DNA from: Chryseobacterium sp. c4a
GTDB lineage: Bacteria > Bacteroidota > Bacteroidia > Flavobacteriales > Weeksellaceae
Assembly: GCF_009900745.1 (NCBI RefSeq)
Contig: NZ_WXVU01000022.1
Location: 30,949-94,948 of the forward strand
Length of the DNA: 64,000 bases
Reading direction: 5' to 3'
Within the stretch, counting starts at the first letter, position 1. Each line of letters opens with the position of its first letter. A model generated the notes under the pieces. The model saw only the letters and a program-made list of their open reading frames with translations, was not told the origin of the DNA and searched no databases. Positions 24,823 through 33,839 of the stretch are shown piece after piece. The translations under genes were made by a program, and so were the position numbers.

Positions 24823-27636
24823 ATGAAAAAATTATTAATGTTTCTGGTGCTTTTGTTTTCTGTTTTTACGTTTGCACAAACAACAAAAACCTATTATACC
24901 TGTCCTATGCATCCTGAGGTGGTCTCTTCAAAACCTGGAGACTGTCCAAAATGTAAAATGACATTGGTAAAGAAAACGGTTGTAATACAGCCTAAAGTTG
25001 TGGCGAAGCCGGCTGTAAAAACGATACCCAAAGTAGAAGCAAAGACAAAACCGGTAGAAATTAAAGTAAATAAAACGAAGGTTGATGTTAAAAAACCAAA
25101 AAAGACTGAAGAAGCCAAGAAAGTAAATGCAGTAAAGAAAGCAGAGCCGGCTCAGGTGGCTAAACCAGCTCTAAAACCAATCAGTGCATCCCCAAATATA
25201 TCTCAATCAAGTCCTAAAACCAAGGCTTCAATCACTTATACTTGTCCTATGCATCCTGAAGTAACTTCAGATAAGCCGGGAAAGTGTCCTAAATGTGGGA
25301 TGGAATTGGTGGAAAAAGAAGATCATCAGCATGTTGTTGAAGATTCAAAAGAAGAAAAGTCTATTCTAAAAAGAAATTCTGAGAATGGAAAAATTACTTT
25401 TGGAGGAAAGACGGTTCGGTATGATCTGTATGTAAAAGATACCATTGTCAATTTTACAGGAAAAAACAGGAGAGCCATTGCAATCAATGGTAAGCTTCAG
25501 GCTCCTACATTATATTTTACAGAGGGAGATACTGCAGAAATTTATCTGCACAATATGCTTAAAGAGAATACAGGACTTCACTGGCATGGGGTGATTTTAC
25601 CTAATGAGCATGATGGAGTTCCTTATCTCACCACAAAACCTGTAACTCCCGGAGAAACACATTTATATAAATTTAAAATTTCTCAAAACGGAACCTATTG
25701 GTATCATTCACATGAAGCATTGCAGGAACAGATCGGAATGAACGGGATTTTGGTCTTTAAAAAGCGAGAAGGTGAACCCAAAACAGAATATAATGCAGAA
25801 ATCCCAGTATTATTAGGCGATTGGAGTGATGATGATCCTATGCAGATTGCCCGAAGACTTCACATGGCCAATACAGATTGGTATGCTGTAAAGAAAAATG
25901 CTGTTCAGAGCTACTGGGAAGCCATTAAATCCGGAAATTTTGGAACAAAAGCTCTGAATGAATGGAAAAGAATGGAAGCAATGGATGTAAGTGATGTGTA
26001 TTACGATAAATTCCTAATCAATGGAGTTCCAAGCTCTGATTATTCTAATTTGAAAGCAGGTGATAAAGTAAGATTAAGAGTAGCCAACGGAGGTTCATCC
26101 ACTTATTTCTGGTTAAATTATGGCGGCGGAAAGATAAAAGTAGTAGGAAATGACGGAAATGATGTAGTTCCCGTAGAAGTAGACCGATTGATTGTCGGAG
26201 TCTCGGAAACTTATGATATTGAAGTGACCGTTCCTGAAAATAAAAGTTTTGAATTTCGCGCTACTTCTGAAGATAGGATAGGACATGCCTCATTATGGCT
26301 GGGTTCCGGTGAAAAGGTAGAAGCTCCGAATCTCCCAAGATTAATGCTTTTTGAAGGAATGAAAATGATGAACGGAATGATGGAAATGAGCGGAAATATG
26401 AAGCCCATGACCATGACAATGGGAAATCAGATGATGGATATGAATGAGGTAATGTACCCGGAAATTCCAGAAAGTCAGAGAAAAACGACTGCGAAGCATA
26501 TCAATGAAATGATGGGGGTAAAAACAAAAGATGAGAAAAAAAGCGAAGACCATTCTCAACATGCCGGAATGAACATGCCAGAAGAAAAAACTATTAAAAG
26601 GTTATCTTACAATATTTTAAAATCACCTGAAAAGACAATTCTTCCTACAGACAGCATTCGTGAAATGAAGTTTACCCTTGAAGGAAATATGAACCATTAT
26701 CTGTGGACGTTAGATAACAAAACAGTGACGGAAACAGATAAAATTATGATTAAAAAAGGAGAAATCCTGAGAATCAAATTGTATAACAATTCTATGATGC
26801 GTCATCCAATGCACCTTCACGGACATGATTTCAGACTGATTAATTCAAAAGGAGAGTATTCACCATTGAAAAACGTAGTAGACATTATGCCGATGGAAAC
26901 TGTAACTCTTGAATTTGCAGCCAATCAGGATGGTGACTGGTTCTTCCACTGTCATATTTTATACCACATGATGGCTGGAATGGGAAGAATCTTCAGCTAC
27001 GAAAATTCAAAACCGAATCCGCAGCTTCCTAATAGAAAGTTAGCATGGAAAAACTTTTTGAAAGACAATAAAATGATAAGCTCTATGGCAATGCTGGATG
27101 TAGCAAGCAACAAAATTCATGCAGAAACCATGACGATGTTTGGGCCAAGATGGGCGAATCTGAATGAGTTTCATACAAACTGGAACTTTGATCATTTTGA
27201 AGGAAGTGCAAAAGTGGGAAGATTTCTAGGAAAATTCCAATGGGCTTTACCTTATGCAGGAGTGAGAGTGCAAAAGAATCATGAGATCATGGAACGTCAA
27301 ATGGCAGAAGATATGGGAATGGATTTTCATGGTAAAAAAACCTGGTTTGGACAGCAGAAAGCGTCAAAAAATAAGTATGCTTTTATAGTCGGAATGCAAT
27401 ATGTCCTGCCAATGCTGATTACTGCCGATGCCAGTGTAGACCATAACGGAAAAGTATTGTTGGAACTGAGCAGGGAAGATATCCCACTTTCAAGAAGACT
27501 GAGAGGAAACTTTAGTGTAAATTCTGATGGTGAGTTTTCAACAGGAATAAGATATATCGTTCAGAAATATCTGTCTATTTCCGGAAATTATGATAATGAA
27601 ATGGGCTGGGGAGCTGGTATTACCTTAACCTATTAA
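24823..27636 (+). CDS. Multicopper oxidase with two N-terminal metal-binding modules and a CopB-like tail
   Basis: A 937-residue exported protein (signal peptide MKKLLMFLVLLFSVFTFAQ). Two modules of the heavy-metal-binding type follow (YTCPMHPEV...CPKCKM at residues ~25-48 and ~139-163), joined by a Lys/Val/Pro-rich linker. Then a cupredoxin-type oxidase: HWHG (~254), YHSH (~294), HPMHLHGHD (~661) and HCHILYHMMAGM (~710), the full set of type 1, 2 and 3 copper ligands. A Met-rich stretch (about 505-540) resembles the CopA Met region. From ~760 to the end a strand-rich part (HTNWNFDHFEG onward) looks like CopB. Probable role: periplasmic Cu(I) oxidation and sequestration. Confidence 0.93.
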   Translation: MKKLLMFLVLLFSVFTFAQTTKTYYTCPMHPEVVSSKPGDCPKCKMTLVKKTVVIQPKVVAKPAVKTIPKVEAKTKPVEIKVNKTKVDVKKPKKTEEAKKVNAVKKAEPAQVAKPALKPISASPNISQSSPKTKASITYTCPMHPEVTSDKPGKCPKCGMELVEKEDHQHVVEDSKEEKSILKRNSENGKITFGGKTVRYDLYVKDTIVNFTGKNRRAIAINGKLQAPTLYFTEGDTAEIYLHNMLKENTGLHWHGVILPNEHDGVPYLTTKPVTPGETHLYKFKISQNGTYWYHSHEALQEQIGMNGILVFKKREGEPKTEYNAEIPVLLGDWSDDDPMQIARRLHMANTDWYAVKKNAVQSYWEAIKSGNFGTKALNEWKRMEAMDVSDVYYDKFLINGVPSSDYSNLKAGDKVRLRVANGGSSTYFWLNYGGGKIKVVGNDGNDVVPVEVDRLIVGVSETYDIEVTVPENKSFEFRATSEDRIGHASLWLGSGEKVEAPNLPRLMLFEGMKMMNGMMEMSGNMKPMTMTMGNQMMDMNEVMYPEIPESQRKTTAKHINEMMGVKTKDEKKSEDHSQHAGMNMPEEKTIKRLSYNILKSPEKTILPTDSIREMKFTLEGNMNHYLWTLDNKTVTETDKIMIKKGEILRIKLYNNSMMRHPMHLHGHDFRLINSKGEYSPLKNVVDIMPMETVTLEFAANQDGDWFFHCHILYHMMAGMGRIFSYENSKPNPQLPNRKLAWKNFLKDNKMISSMAMLDVASNKIHAETMTMFGPRWANLNEFHTNWNFDHFEGSAKVGRFLGKFQWALPYAGVRVQKNHEIMERQMAEDMGMDFHGKKTWFGQQKASKNKYAFIVGMQYVLPMLITADASVDHNGKVLLELSREDIPLSRRLRGNFSVNSDGEFSTGIRYIVQKYLSISGNYDNEMGWGAGITLTY

Positions 27637-27668
27637 AAAAAGACCGTCTCATTGAGGCGGTCTTTTCT
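27637..27668 (+). terminator. Terminator of the copper cluster
   Basis: Stem AAAGACCG / CGGTCTTT with an 11-nt loop and a T run, directly after the stop codon of the multicopper oxidase gene. Confidence 0.88.
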
Positions 27669-27740
27669 ATAGATTATTATCTCTCGTAGATTTTATGATC
27701 ATACATAAACAGATTTGATTGTTTCAAAATAATACTATAA

Positions 27741-27777
27741 AACAAAAAGCCATCTCAATGAAGAGATGGCTTTGTTT
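27741..27777 (-). terminator. Terminator of the S9 peptidase gene
   Basis: Perfect 11-bp stem AAAGCCATCTC / GAGATGGCTTT with a 6-nt loop, followed on the minus strand by a T-rich tract; 14 nt past the peptidase stop. Confidence 0.9.
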
Positions 27778-27790
27778 ATTACCTTACTGT

Positions 27791-29824
27791 TTATTTTTTA
27801 GGTTTTGCTTCCTGATTTTTCACCGTCGGAGTGTAGGTCACTTTTGTAATATCAACCGTCATTTCTTTCAAACGTTTTGCTACATTTTCAGGCATATCTT
27901 TCTGGTATTTTCCACCAATAACTTCAGAAAGAAATTTTTCTGTTTCAGCATACATCGCCATGCTGTTTACCGGTTTTCTGAAACCATGTCCTTCATCATC
28001 CGCCAGAATATAATTTACTTTTTTACCTTTATCACGAAGAGCGATCACAATCTGGTCTGCCTCAGCCTGTTTTACTCTCGGATCATTTGCTCCCTGAATA
28101 ATCAGTAAAGGTTTATTGATTTTATTGACACTGAATAGCGGGCTGGCTTCACGCATTAGTTTTTTACCAGCTTCAGTATTAGGATCACCTATCATCCCAT
28201 AAAGAGAGGCGCGGGCAGATTCCCAATAAGCAGGTACAGAATCCAATAGGGTGAAAAGGTTGCTCGGCCCTACAATATCCACTCCTGCAGCATATACATC
28301 CGGAGTGAATGCTAATCCGGCCAGAGTAGCATATCCACCATAGCTTCCGCCCATAATAACTACTTTGTTTTTATCAGCAATCCCTTTATCAATAAGGTGC
28401 TTTACCCCCCAGGTAATATCATCCTGCATCAGTTTTCCCCATTGCAGATCACCAGCATTCTGGAACTTTTTACCATACCCGCCGCTTGCTCTGAAGTTGG
28501 GCTGAAGTACGGCATATCCTCTGTTCGCCAGAAACTGTACGATTGAATTATATCCCCAATAGTCTCTCGGTCCTTTTGGCCCTCCATGAACGAGAACTAC
28601 TACAGGTACATTTTTACCCGAAGATCCTGCTGGCAAAGTCAAATAAGCTGGAATTTCAAGTCCGTCACTGCTTTTGTATCTGATTGGAGTCATAGCAGCA
28701 AGATATTTTTCAACTTTTTTAAGTTCCGGCCTTGGGGTATACTGGAAAATTAATTCTTTTGTTTTGGCATCGAAAAAATAAGCTTCAGAAACATATTGAT
28801 CACTCCAAACAGAAATTAAAAATTTAGAATAATCTTTTGTAGAACTTGAAAAATTAACTTCTTTACCCGGGAATTTACTCTGTAGGAATTGATAGTTAGC
28901 TTCCCAATTCTTATCTTTCCAGTAGTATTCAGTCTTATCACCAGTGTAAGAGGTGAAAATAATTTTTCTTGTATTTCTGTCTGCAGATAAGCCCCCGAAA
29001 TCTACTTTTCCTTTAGGGTCACTTTCTATTTTTGTGATCTGTTGGTTTTTGGGATCCATAAGGAATAATGCAGATTGATCCAGATCTCCTTTATTGGTTA
29101 CCAGATAGAACTTTGAGTTATCTTCGTTCCAGTTGGGGATATAAGCTTGTTCAGTAACTAAAGTTTCATAGATGGGAGTCAGTTTATCACCATCTTTATA
29201 CAGAAACTGAGTTGTTCCTTTATCATCAGTTCTGTTTAAAATTCTAAGCTTTTCATCCCAGTCGAAATCATATCCTGTAATACGGTCTTTATTTTCAAAT
29301 ACCTTTTTCAGTTCACCGGTAGAAATTTTTAAGGAGTATAAATCATGCCATGCCTTATCACGGTTATTGAGTCCTATCATCATCAGATCAGGATCTTTTT
29401 TGCTCACCATATAGATTTGAGCTGCTACTTCGCTAAGTGGAGTTAGATTTCTGAATTCAGGAACGCCATTGGTTGCTTTAGCCATTGGATCTACTGCGAA
29501 AATATTGATATTCTCATCTCCGTTTTTATCCTTTACATACAGAATATATTTCCCGTCTTCCGACCAGAAATATCCATTTAGCGGTCGTTTACTGTCAGTT
29601 AATGGTCGTGCTTTTTCAAAGGGTTCATCGGATTTTTTTACCCAAATATTCATAATGCCACCATATTCTTTCAAAAATGAGATCCATTTCCCATCCGGAC
29701 TTAGCTGGCCACCGGAAATCTCAGGATTCCCAAAAAATAGTTTCCTATCCAGTAATTGAGCCTCCTGTGCATAAAGTCCTTGAAGTCCAATCATCAGAAG
29801 GAGTACATAAAAGATTTTTTTCAT
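27791..29824 (-). CDS. S9 family prolyl oligopeptidase-like peptidase
   Basis: A 677-residue exported serine peptidase (signal peptide MKKIFYVLLLMIGLQGLYAQ). Residues ~30-380 form a beta-propeller with repeated SPDGKWISFL, WSEDGKYILYV-type blades. The alpha/beta hydrolase domain has the nucleophile elbow GGSYGG (Ser494), the acid in GANDPRVK and the His in ADDEGHGF, a complete triad of the acylaminoacyl-peptidase/DPP subfamily. Probably trims peptides in the periplasm for nutrition. It is a single-gene unit with its own terminator; a 280-nt spacer upstream shows no exact TAnnTTTG box. Confidence 0.94.
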   Translation of the reverse strand: MKKIFYVLLLMIGLQGLYAQEAQLLDRKLFFGNPEISGGQLSPDGKWISFLKEYGGIMNIWVKKSDEPFEKARPLTDSKRPLNGYFWSEDGKYILYVKDKNGDENINIFAVDPMAKATNGVPEFRNLTPLSEVAAQIYMVSKKDPDLMMIGLNNRDKAWHDLYSLKISTGELKKVFENKDRITGYDFDWDEKLRILNRTDDKGTTQFLYKDGDKLTPIYETLVTEQAYIPNWNEDNSKFYLVTNKGDLDQSALFLMDPKNQQITKIESDPKGKVDFGGLSADRNTRKIIFTSYTGDKTEYYWKDKNWEANYQFLQSKFPGKEVNFSSSTKDYSKFLISVWSDQYVSEAYFFDAKTKELIFQYTPRPELKKVEKYLAAMTPIRYKSSDGLEIPAYLTLPAGSSGKNVPVVVLVHGGPKGPRDYWGYNSIVQFLANRGYAVLQPNFRASGGYGKKFQNAGDLQWGKLMQDDITWGVKHLIDKGIADKNKVVIMGGSYGGYATLAGLAFTPDVYAAGVDIVGPSNLFTLLDSVPAYWESARASLYGMIGDPNTEAGKKLMREASPLFSVNKINKPLLIIQGANDPRVKQAEADQIVIALRDKGKKVNYILADDEGHGFRKPVNSMAMYAETEKFLSEVIGGKYQKDMPENVAKRLKEMTVDITKVTYTPTVKNQEAKPKK

Positions 29825-30104
29825 AGTTTTTTGATTTTGATATGGGTTAATTTAATCATTTATTTCCATAGAAAATGCTTACCTATGATTCTTTTTATCT
29901 GAAATTGTGATGGTTATAATTATATATCCAATTCAATGATTTTAAATATACATAAACTATATATCATTATGTGGCGAAAATATTTTAGACCAAATAGGGA
30001 CATAAATTGTTATTATTCGTGAATAAGTAGGTATTATTAGTAAAATCTTAGCGCCTTAAAATCTTTTCATAGTTTATATTTTTGAGCCTTTACGATTCTC
30101 CAAC

Positions 30105-30605
30105 TTATAAAGTCAGAATATAGCTCTCCGAGACTTTTTTAAAACCATATCTATTAAAAAACTGATGAGCTCCATGATTATTCACGCCGCTTTCCAGCAA
30201 AATAAAACTGACATGCCAATTTTTAGACTCTTCTATCGCTTTTTCCAAAAGTTTACTTCCAAGTGATTGTCCTCTTACAGACTGATCCAAAAGCATATCT
30301 TCCAGAATGGCATACTTTTTAAAAGGACTGTTGATCACATTGAAAACCAACATTCCTACAATTTCTTCATTTTCATTTTCTGCAACTAAAATATTCAGCT
30401 TAGAGCTTCCGTCAGAGTTGAAATCAGTAAGCAGCTGTTCTGTTAAAATAATATCCAGGTCAGGATTCCAATGATGAGAGTCTACAGCTCTACCGGACAT
30501 CATTTCGCCATGGGAAATATAGGAATCTGTTTTATGAGTAATAAAAAAGTCTACCAATTCTTTCACACGCGTTTTATCTTTAAGCCATTGTGTTGTATAA
30601 TTCAT
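30105..30605 (-). CDS. GNAT family N-acetyltransferase
   Basis: A 166-residue acetyltransferase. The acetyl-CoA loop is in LLDQSVRGQSLGSKLLEKAIEESK (R/Q-x-x-G-x-S/G type, with QSLGS), preceded by EEIVGMLVFNV and followed by ILLESGVNNHGAHQFFNRYGFKKV, all in the expected order. Substrate unknown. Its ATG lies 9 nt after the stop of the upstream lipoprotein gene (30615-31208), so the two are probably co-transcribed. Confidence 0.88.
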   Translation of the reverse strand: MNYTTQWLKDKTRVKELVDFFITHKTDSYISHGEMMSGRAVDSHHWNPDLDIILTEQLLTDFNSDGSSKLNILVAENENEEIVGMLVFNVINSPFKKYAILEDMLLDQSVRGQSLGSKLLEKAIEESKNWHVSFILLESGVNNHGAHQFFNRYGFKKVSESYILTL

Positions 30606-30614
30606 GAGATGTTG

Positions 30615-31208
30615 TTATTTTAATTTTTTTAGTTCTTCCAGTAATTTGTTTTGTTTATTGACAAACTGATCAAGGTTATCTGTTTTTAAAGGATGGGCAT
30701 TTTGATATTTTTCAATCTCAGGAAGTGTTTTTCTTATTTTAAATAAAACATATTGGTCATGAAGAATAATATTATTTGCCTTTATTTTGCTGACCAGATC
30801 CCTGATGATTTGAGTTTTTGTATTGTATTTCTCAGAACTGGCTTTAATTTCATTTTCAATCTGTTTTTTAGCAATAGAATCGGTGACCGACTTGGCTAAT
30901 GCAGTTGCATCATTATAATAGTTCTCTGATTTATAGATGATATCGCTATATTCATTAATCACCTTATCTGTTTTAGAGTAAATATCTAATATTCTTTCGT
31001 CAAGATCTTGTAGCGTTTTATCCTTTTTTAGAAGCTCATCATAAATGTTAACCACTAAATTCCCGCCACGAGAATATTTATCAACCTTTGAAATAGAAGA
31101 TTCAGCGTTATCTACAGCATTTTCAATGATGGGTTTATTTTGTGGCTTGTTTTCTCTACAGGAAAGTACAGATAAAATCACTGTTGAGGCGAAAAGTATT
31201 TTTTTCAT
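30615..31208 (-). CDS. Lipoprotein with coiled-coil, hypothetical
   Basis: Signal peptide MKKILFASTVILSVLSC with lipobox VLSC at residue 17. The mature 180 residues are almost entirely helical and charged (LQDLDERILDIYSKTDKVINEYSDIIYKSENYYNDA, then KQIENEIKASSEKYNTKTQIIRDLVSKIKANN), suggesting a membrane-anchored coiled coil. No recognised domain. It precedes the GNAT gene with 9 nt between. Confidence 0.75.
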   Translation of the reverse strand: MKKILFASTVILSVLSCRENKPQNKPIIENAVDNAESSISKVDKYSRGGNLVVNIYDELLKKDKTLQDLDERILDIYSKTDKVINEYSDIIYKSENYYNDATALAKSVTDSIAKKQIENEIKASSEKYNTKTQIIRDLVSKIKANNIILHDQYVLFKIRKTLPEIEKYQNAHPLKTDNLDQFVNKQNKLLEELKKLK

Positions 31209-31262
31209 TGTGATTATATTTTGTTGGTTTTATAGTATTAGTTGAAGATCTTGTAGAAATTG

Positions 31263-31703
31263 TTACAAATGCTTATTAACGGATGGGATTTCAATGTTTT
31301 TATTCTTTAAATCTAGAATAATGGTCAGGCTTCCTGCATTGTCACTTACATTCATTTCTATGAGATTATCAGACTGTAACCGGGATAATATTTTTAGTTT
31401 TTGAGTACCCGGAAGTATAATCTCGGGATTGCTGTTCAAGTGTAGAATTGGTCTGATGAAAGGAATGATAAAAATTTCATCCTCCAAAAAAATAATGTCG
31501 GCTGTTCTGTAGGTAAGGGTGGGATCAATGGAGGTGAGATTGGCAAAGCTGATGGCAATATTTTTTATCAATTGATGTTTTCTTTTTTTCATATAACGGA
31601 AGAAAAGATTTCGCTTCTGTTTCAAATACAAAGCAATACCTACACTGATAAGAATAAAAGATAAAACTGCTACAGCAAAAAAAGAAGAAAAATCCTGATC
31701 CAT
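31263..31703 (-). CDS. Single-pass membrane protein, hypothetical
   Basis: A 146-residue protein with one hydrophobic segment near the N terminus (FFAVAVLSFILISVGIALYL), then a basic stop-transfer patch (KQKRNLFFRYMKKRKHQLIK), so the rest should be cytosolic. The soluble part is strand-rich (ADIIFLEDEIFIIPFIRPIL, then SLTIILDLKNKNIEIPSV) and resembles PH-like folds only in a general way. Function unknown. It lies downstream of rpoD, separated by a terminator. Confidence 0.7.
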   Translation of the reverse strand: MDQDFSSFFAVAVLSFILISVGIALYLKQKRNLFFRYMKKRKHQLIKNIAISFANLTSIDPTLTYRTADIIFLEDEIFIIPFIRPILHLNSNPEIILPGTQKLKILSRLQSDNLIEMNVSDNAGSLTIILDLKNKNIEIPSVNKHL

Positions 31704-31717
31704 AGATACAAAAATAA

Positions 31718-31747
31718 AAAAACGGAGCCTGAAAACAGACTCCGCCT
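31718..31747 (-). terminator. Terminator of rpoD
   Basis: On the minus strand, a stem of CGGAG / CTCCG extended by TCTG and CAGG-type pairs around a TTTT loop, followed by a T run; 22 nt past the rpoD stop. Confidence 0.8.
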
Positions 31748-31768
31748 ATAAAATTGTTTGTGCTAAAA

Positions 31769-32635
31769 TTATTTACCTAAATAAGATTTAAGGATCTTAC
31801 TTCTGGTATTATGTTTTAGTCTCTTAATTGCTTTTTCTTTGATCTGACGAACTCTCTCTCTTGTAAGATCGAAAGTCTCACCAATTTCCTCTAAAGTCAT
31901 TGGGTGTTTTCCGTTCAGTCCGAAGTATAATCTTACCAAGTCAGCCTCTCTTGGAGTTAAAGTATTCAATGCTCTCTCAATTTCAATTTGAAGAGATTCA
32001 AGCATTAAGTCTTTATCAGGGCTTGGAGATTCTCCTGAACGCAATACATCATAAAGATTAGAATCTTCACCTTCTACTAAAGGTGCATCCATAGACAGGT
32101 GTCTACCGGAGTTTTTCATAGATTCTTTAATATCTTCCTCGCTCATATCAAGAACTTCAGCCAATTCTTCCGGAGAAGGTGGTCTTTCATTTTCCTGCTC
32201 TAGGTGAGCGTATGCTTTATTAATTTTATTGATGGAACCAATTTTGTTCAACGGAAGTCTTACAATTCTTGATTGCTCAGCTAGCGCCTGTAAAATTGAT
32301 TGACGGATCCACCATACTGCATAAGAGATAAATTTGAAACCTCTAGTTTCATCGTACCTTTTTGCCGCCTTCATTAATCCTAAGTTACCCTCGTTAATTA
32401 GATCGGGTAAGGAAAGACCTTGGTTTTGGTATTGCTTAGATACAGAAACTACGAAACGAAGGTTGGCTTTAATTAATTTCTCCAATGCGGCTCTATCGCC
32501 AGCACGTATTCTTTGTGCCAATTCTACTTCTTCGTCCGCAGTAATCAGTTCCACTTTACCAATTTCCTGCAAATACTTGTCTAATGAAGCAGTTTCCCTG
32601 TTGGTAACCTGCTTAGTGATTTTTAATTGTCTCAT
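31769..32635 (-). CDS. rpoD: RNA polymerase primary sigma factor (sigma-70 family)
   Basis: A 288-residue sigma factor of the short Bacteroidota type, without region 1.1. Region 1.2 (SLDKYLQEIGKVELITADEE), region 2 (LRFVVSVSKQYQNQGLSLPDLINEGNLGLMKAAKRYDETRGFKFISYAVWWIRQSI), region 3 (PPSPEELAEVLDMSEEDI) and region 4 (LTPREADLVRLYFGL, LEEIGETFDLTRERVRQIKEKAIKRLK) are intact. It is the factor that reads the TTG/TAnnTTTG promoters seen in this window. The 381-nt spacer upstream may hold a small structured RNA. Confidence 0.97.
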   Translation of the reverse strand: MRQLKITKQVTNRETASLDKYLQEIGKVELITADEEVELAQRIRAGDRAALEKLIKANLRFVVSVSKQYQNQGLSLPDLINEGNLGLMKAAKRYDETRGFKFISYAVWWIRQSILQALAEQSRIVRLPLNKIGSINKINKAYAHLEQENERPPSPEELAEVLDMSEEDIKESMKNSGRHLSMDAPLVEGEDSNLYDVLRSGESPSPDKDLMLESLQIEIERALNTLTPREADLVRLYFGLNGKHPMTLEEIGETFDLTRERVRQIKEKAIKRLKHNTRSKILKSYLGK

Positions 32636-32869
32636 TTATTTTATCCTCAAAAAAGAGTTACTATATATTATACGTATGGAAATATAAAAAGGTTACACAT
32701 GTTTTACTTTTTTATTAAATTTCTTACTCAAAAAGGGGGTAGAGACAGTTATATCATAGATTTAAAAGCTAAAAAAGAAAAATATAAGTTAGATATCTAT
32801 GGTATAGAAAGCAAAAATAATACCTTAAATATAGTTTTATAGATAACAACTTACCTTTTTCCCTTCGAG

Positions 32870-32998
32870 AGGAGAATTGGTGAAAGTTCAAAAGATTTTT
32901 GACAGGACATTTACCTAGCAGCAAGCATCTGCATCTCTTCACCAATTTCCTATCTGGAAACAAAAAAAAACGGAACCAAAGCTCCGTTTTATGTATTA
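32870..32998 (+). ncRNA. Candidate structured RNA between rpoD and the S1/P1 nuclease gene
   Basis: A 10-bp perfect inverted repeat, AATTGGTGAA (32875) and TTCACCAATT (32938), encloses 53 nt with further pairing (GATGC/GCATC type). On the plus strand it runs directly into a terminator hairpin (ACGGA / TCCGT at 32969-32990). Closed long hairpin plus terminator in a gene-free spacer suggests an RNA gene; direction is uncertain, since the terminator could equally end the nuclease gene. Confidence 0.35.
32964..32998 (-). terminator. Terminator of the S1/P1 nuclease gene (possibly bidirectional)
   Basis: Stem AAAACGGAGC / GCTCCG..TTTT type: AAAACGGA pairs with TCCGTTTT around an 8-nt loop, with a run of T on the minus strand, 19 nt past the nuclease stop. 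Confidence 0.85.
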
Positions 32999-33016
32999 TC
33001 TATAAGATTTTTTTAA

Positions 33017-33808
33017 TTAGAATAGCTCATTCAGTACTTTAGCTAGTCTTAATCCTCCGTATAACAATTGTCTTTCAACTGTATCATTGAATTTATATTG
33101 GTAGTCGTAAGATAATTTTGAACCATCGGGAGTCTGTGCATAGATTTTGTTGGCAATTTTATGAGAATCATACAACCAGTCTTCTACAGTTCCGGATTGA
33201 ATTTGAGCAACTTCTTCTTTAGACTTAATATCCAAAAGCTTAGAGTATTCTGTGTAGCTATACTTTTGAGAATCTACTAATTTTCCATCCCAAACAGAGT
33301 GTAAATTGGTTTTTTCTCCAAAATAAGTAACATTGATTTTGTTTCCTCCCAAATCATCAGCTCTTCCTACGTGTAATGGCTGAGCAAGATCTCCCATAAT
33401 ATGAATAAGGAAGATCAAAGCAATTTTTCTGTCTTTTGCTGATGTTTTTTCATCCTTAATCTGGCTGGAAAGGGTATTTACCTGAGTGTAAAGACTTGGC
33501 CCTGCCTGCATTTTTAAGTTTTGATCAAAAGCTTTAAGATCAGTTTGAGGATCAATATTTACATAATGCCATGATGAAGCCTGTTTCCAAACTCCGGTAG
33601 TATCAGATTTAATGAAATCCGGCCAGTTTGCCCAATATGCAAGACGTTCCTTGCCCATTATTTTTTTGATTTCTCTTTTCGCCTTTCTGGAAAGGTGATT
33701 TTCTGCAATGTCTGCAATAACTCTGTGCCCCGTCAATCCCCATGCATAAGAGTAAAGTGAAGAGGAAATGAATGCTAAAATCAGAATTTTAGAATAAATA
33801 CTTTTCAT
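33017..33808 (-). CDS. S1/P1 nuclease (zinc-dependent, exported)
   Basis: A 263-residue exported phosphodiesterase/nucleotidase of the S1/P1 family. The start at 33808 (MKSIYSKILILAF) begins the signal peptide; cleavage after SYA leaves Trp as first mature residue (WGLTGHRV), as in P1 nuclease where this Trp N terminus binds zinc. The remaining zinc ligands are visible in TGHRVIADIAENHL, WANWPDFI, SSWHYVNID, FLIHIMGDLAQPLHVGRADDLGGNKI and NLHSVWDGKL. Probably releases nucleosides from extracellular nucleic acid. A TATCTTTG box lies at 33839-33832. Confidence 0.94.
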   Translation of the reverse strand: MKSIYSKILILAFISSSLYSYAWGLTGHRVIADIAENHLSRKAKREIKKIMGKERLAYWANWPDFIKSDTTGVWKQASSWHYVNIDPQTDLKAFDQNLKMQAGPSLYTQVNTLSSQIKDEKTSAKDRKIALIFLIHIMGDLAQPLHVGRADDLGGNKINVTYFGEKTNLHSVWDGKLVDSQKYSYTEYSKLLDIKSKEEVAQIQSGTVEDWLYDSHKIANKIYAQTPDGSKLSYDYQYKFNDTVERQLLYGGLRLAKVLNELF

Positions 33809-33831
33809 TTTAAATAACAATTTTCAGTCTG

Positions 33832-33839
33832 CAAAGATA
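33832..33839 (-). promoter_or_regulatory. -7 element of the S1/P1 nuclease gene
   Basis: TATCTTTG on the minus strand, an exact TAnnTTTG match, 23 nt upstream of the ATG at 33808. No TTG at the usual -33 distance. Confidence 0.5.

Noticed and set aside
27719..28108. Plus-strand 129-residue frame antisense to the S9 peptidase
   Set aside because: It covers the peptidase terminator and the conserved catalytic end of that gene on the other strand.
32769..32963. Minus-strand 64-residue frame upstream of rpoD
   Set aside because: It covers the candidate RNA hairpin, has no start context, and its composition is not protein-like.
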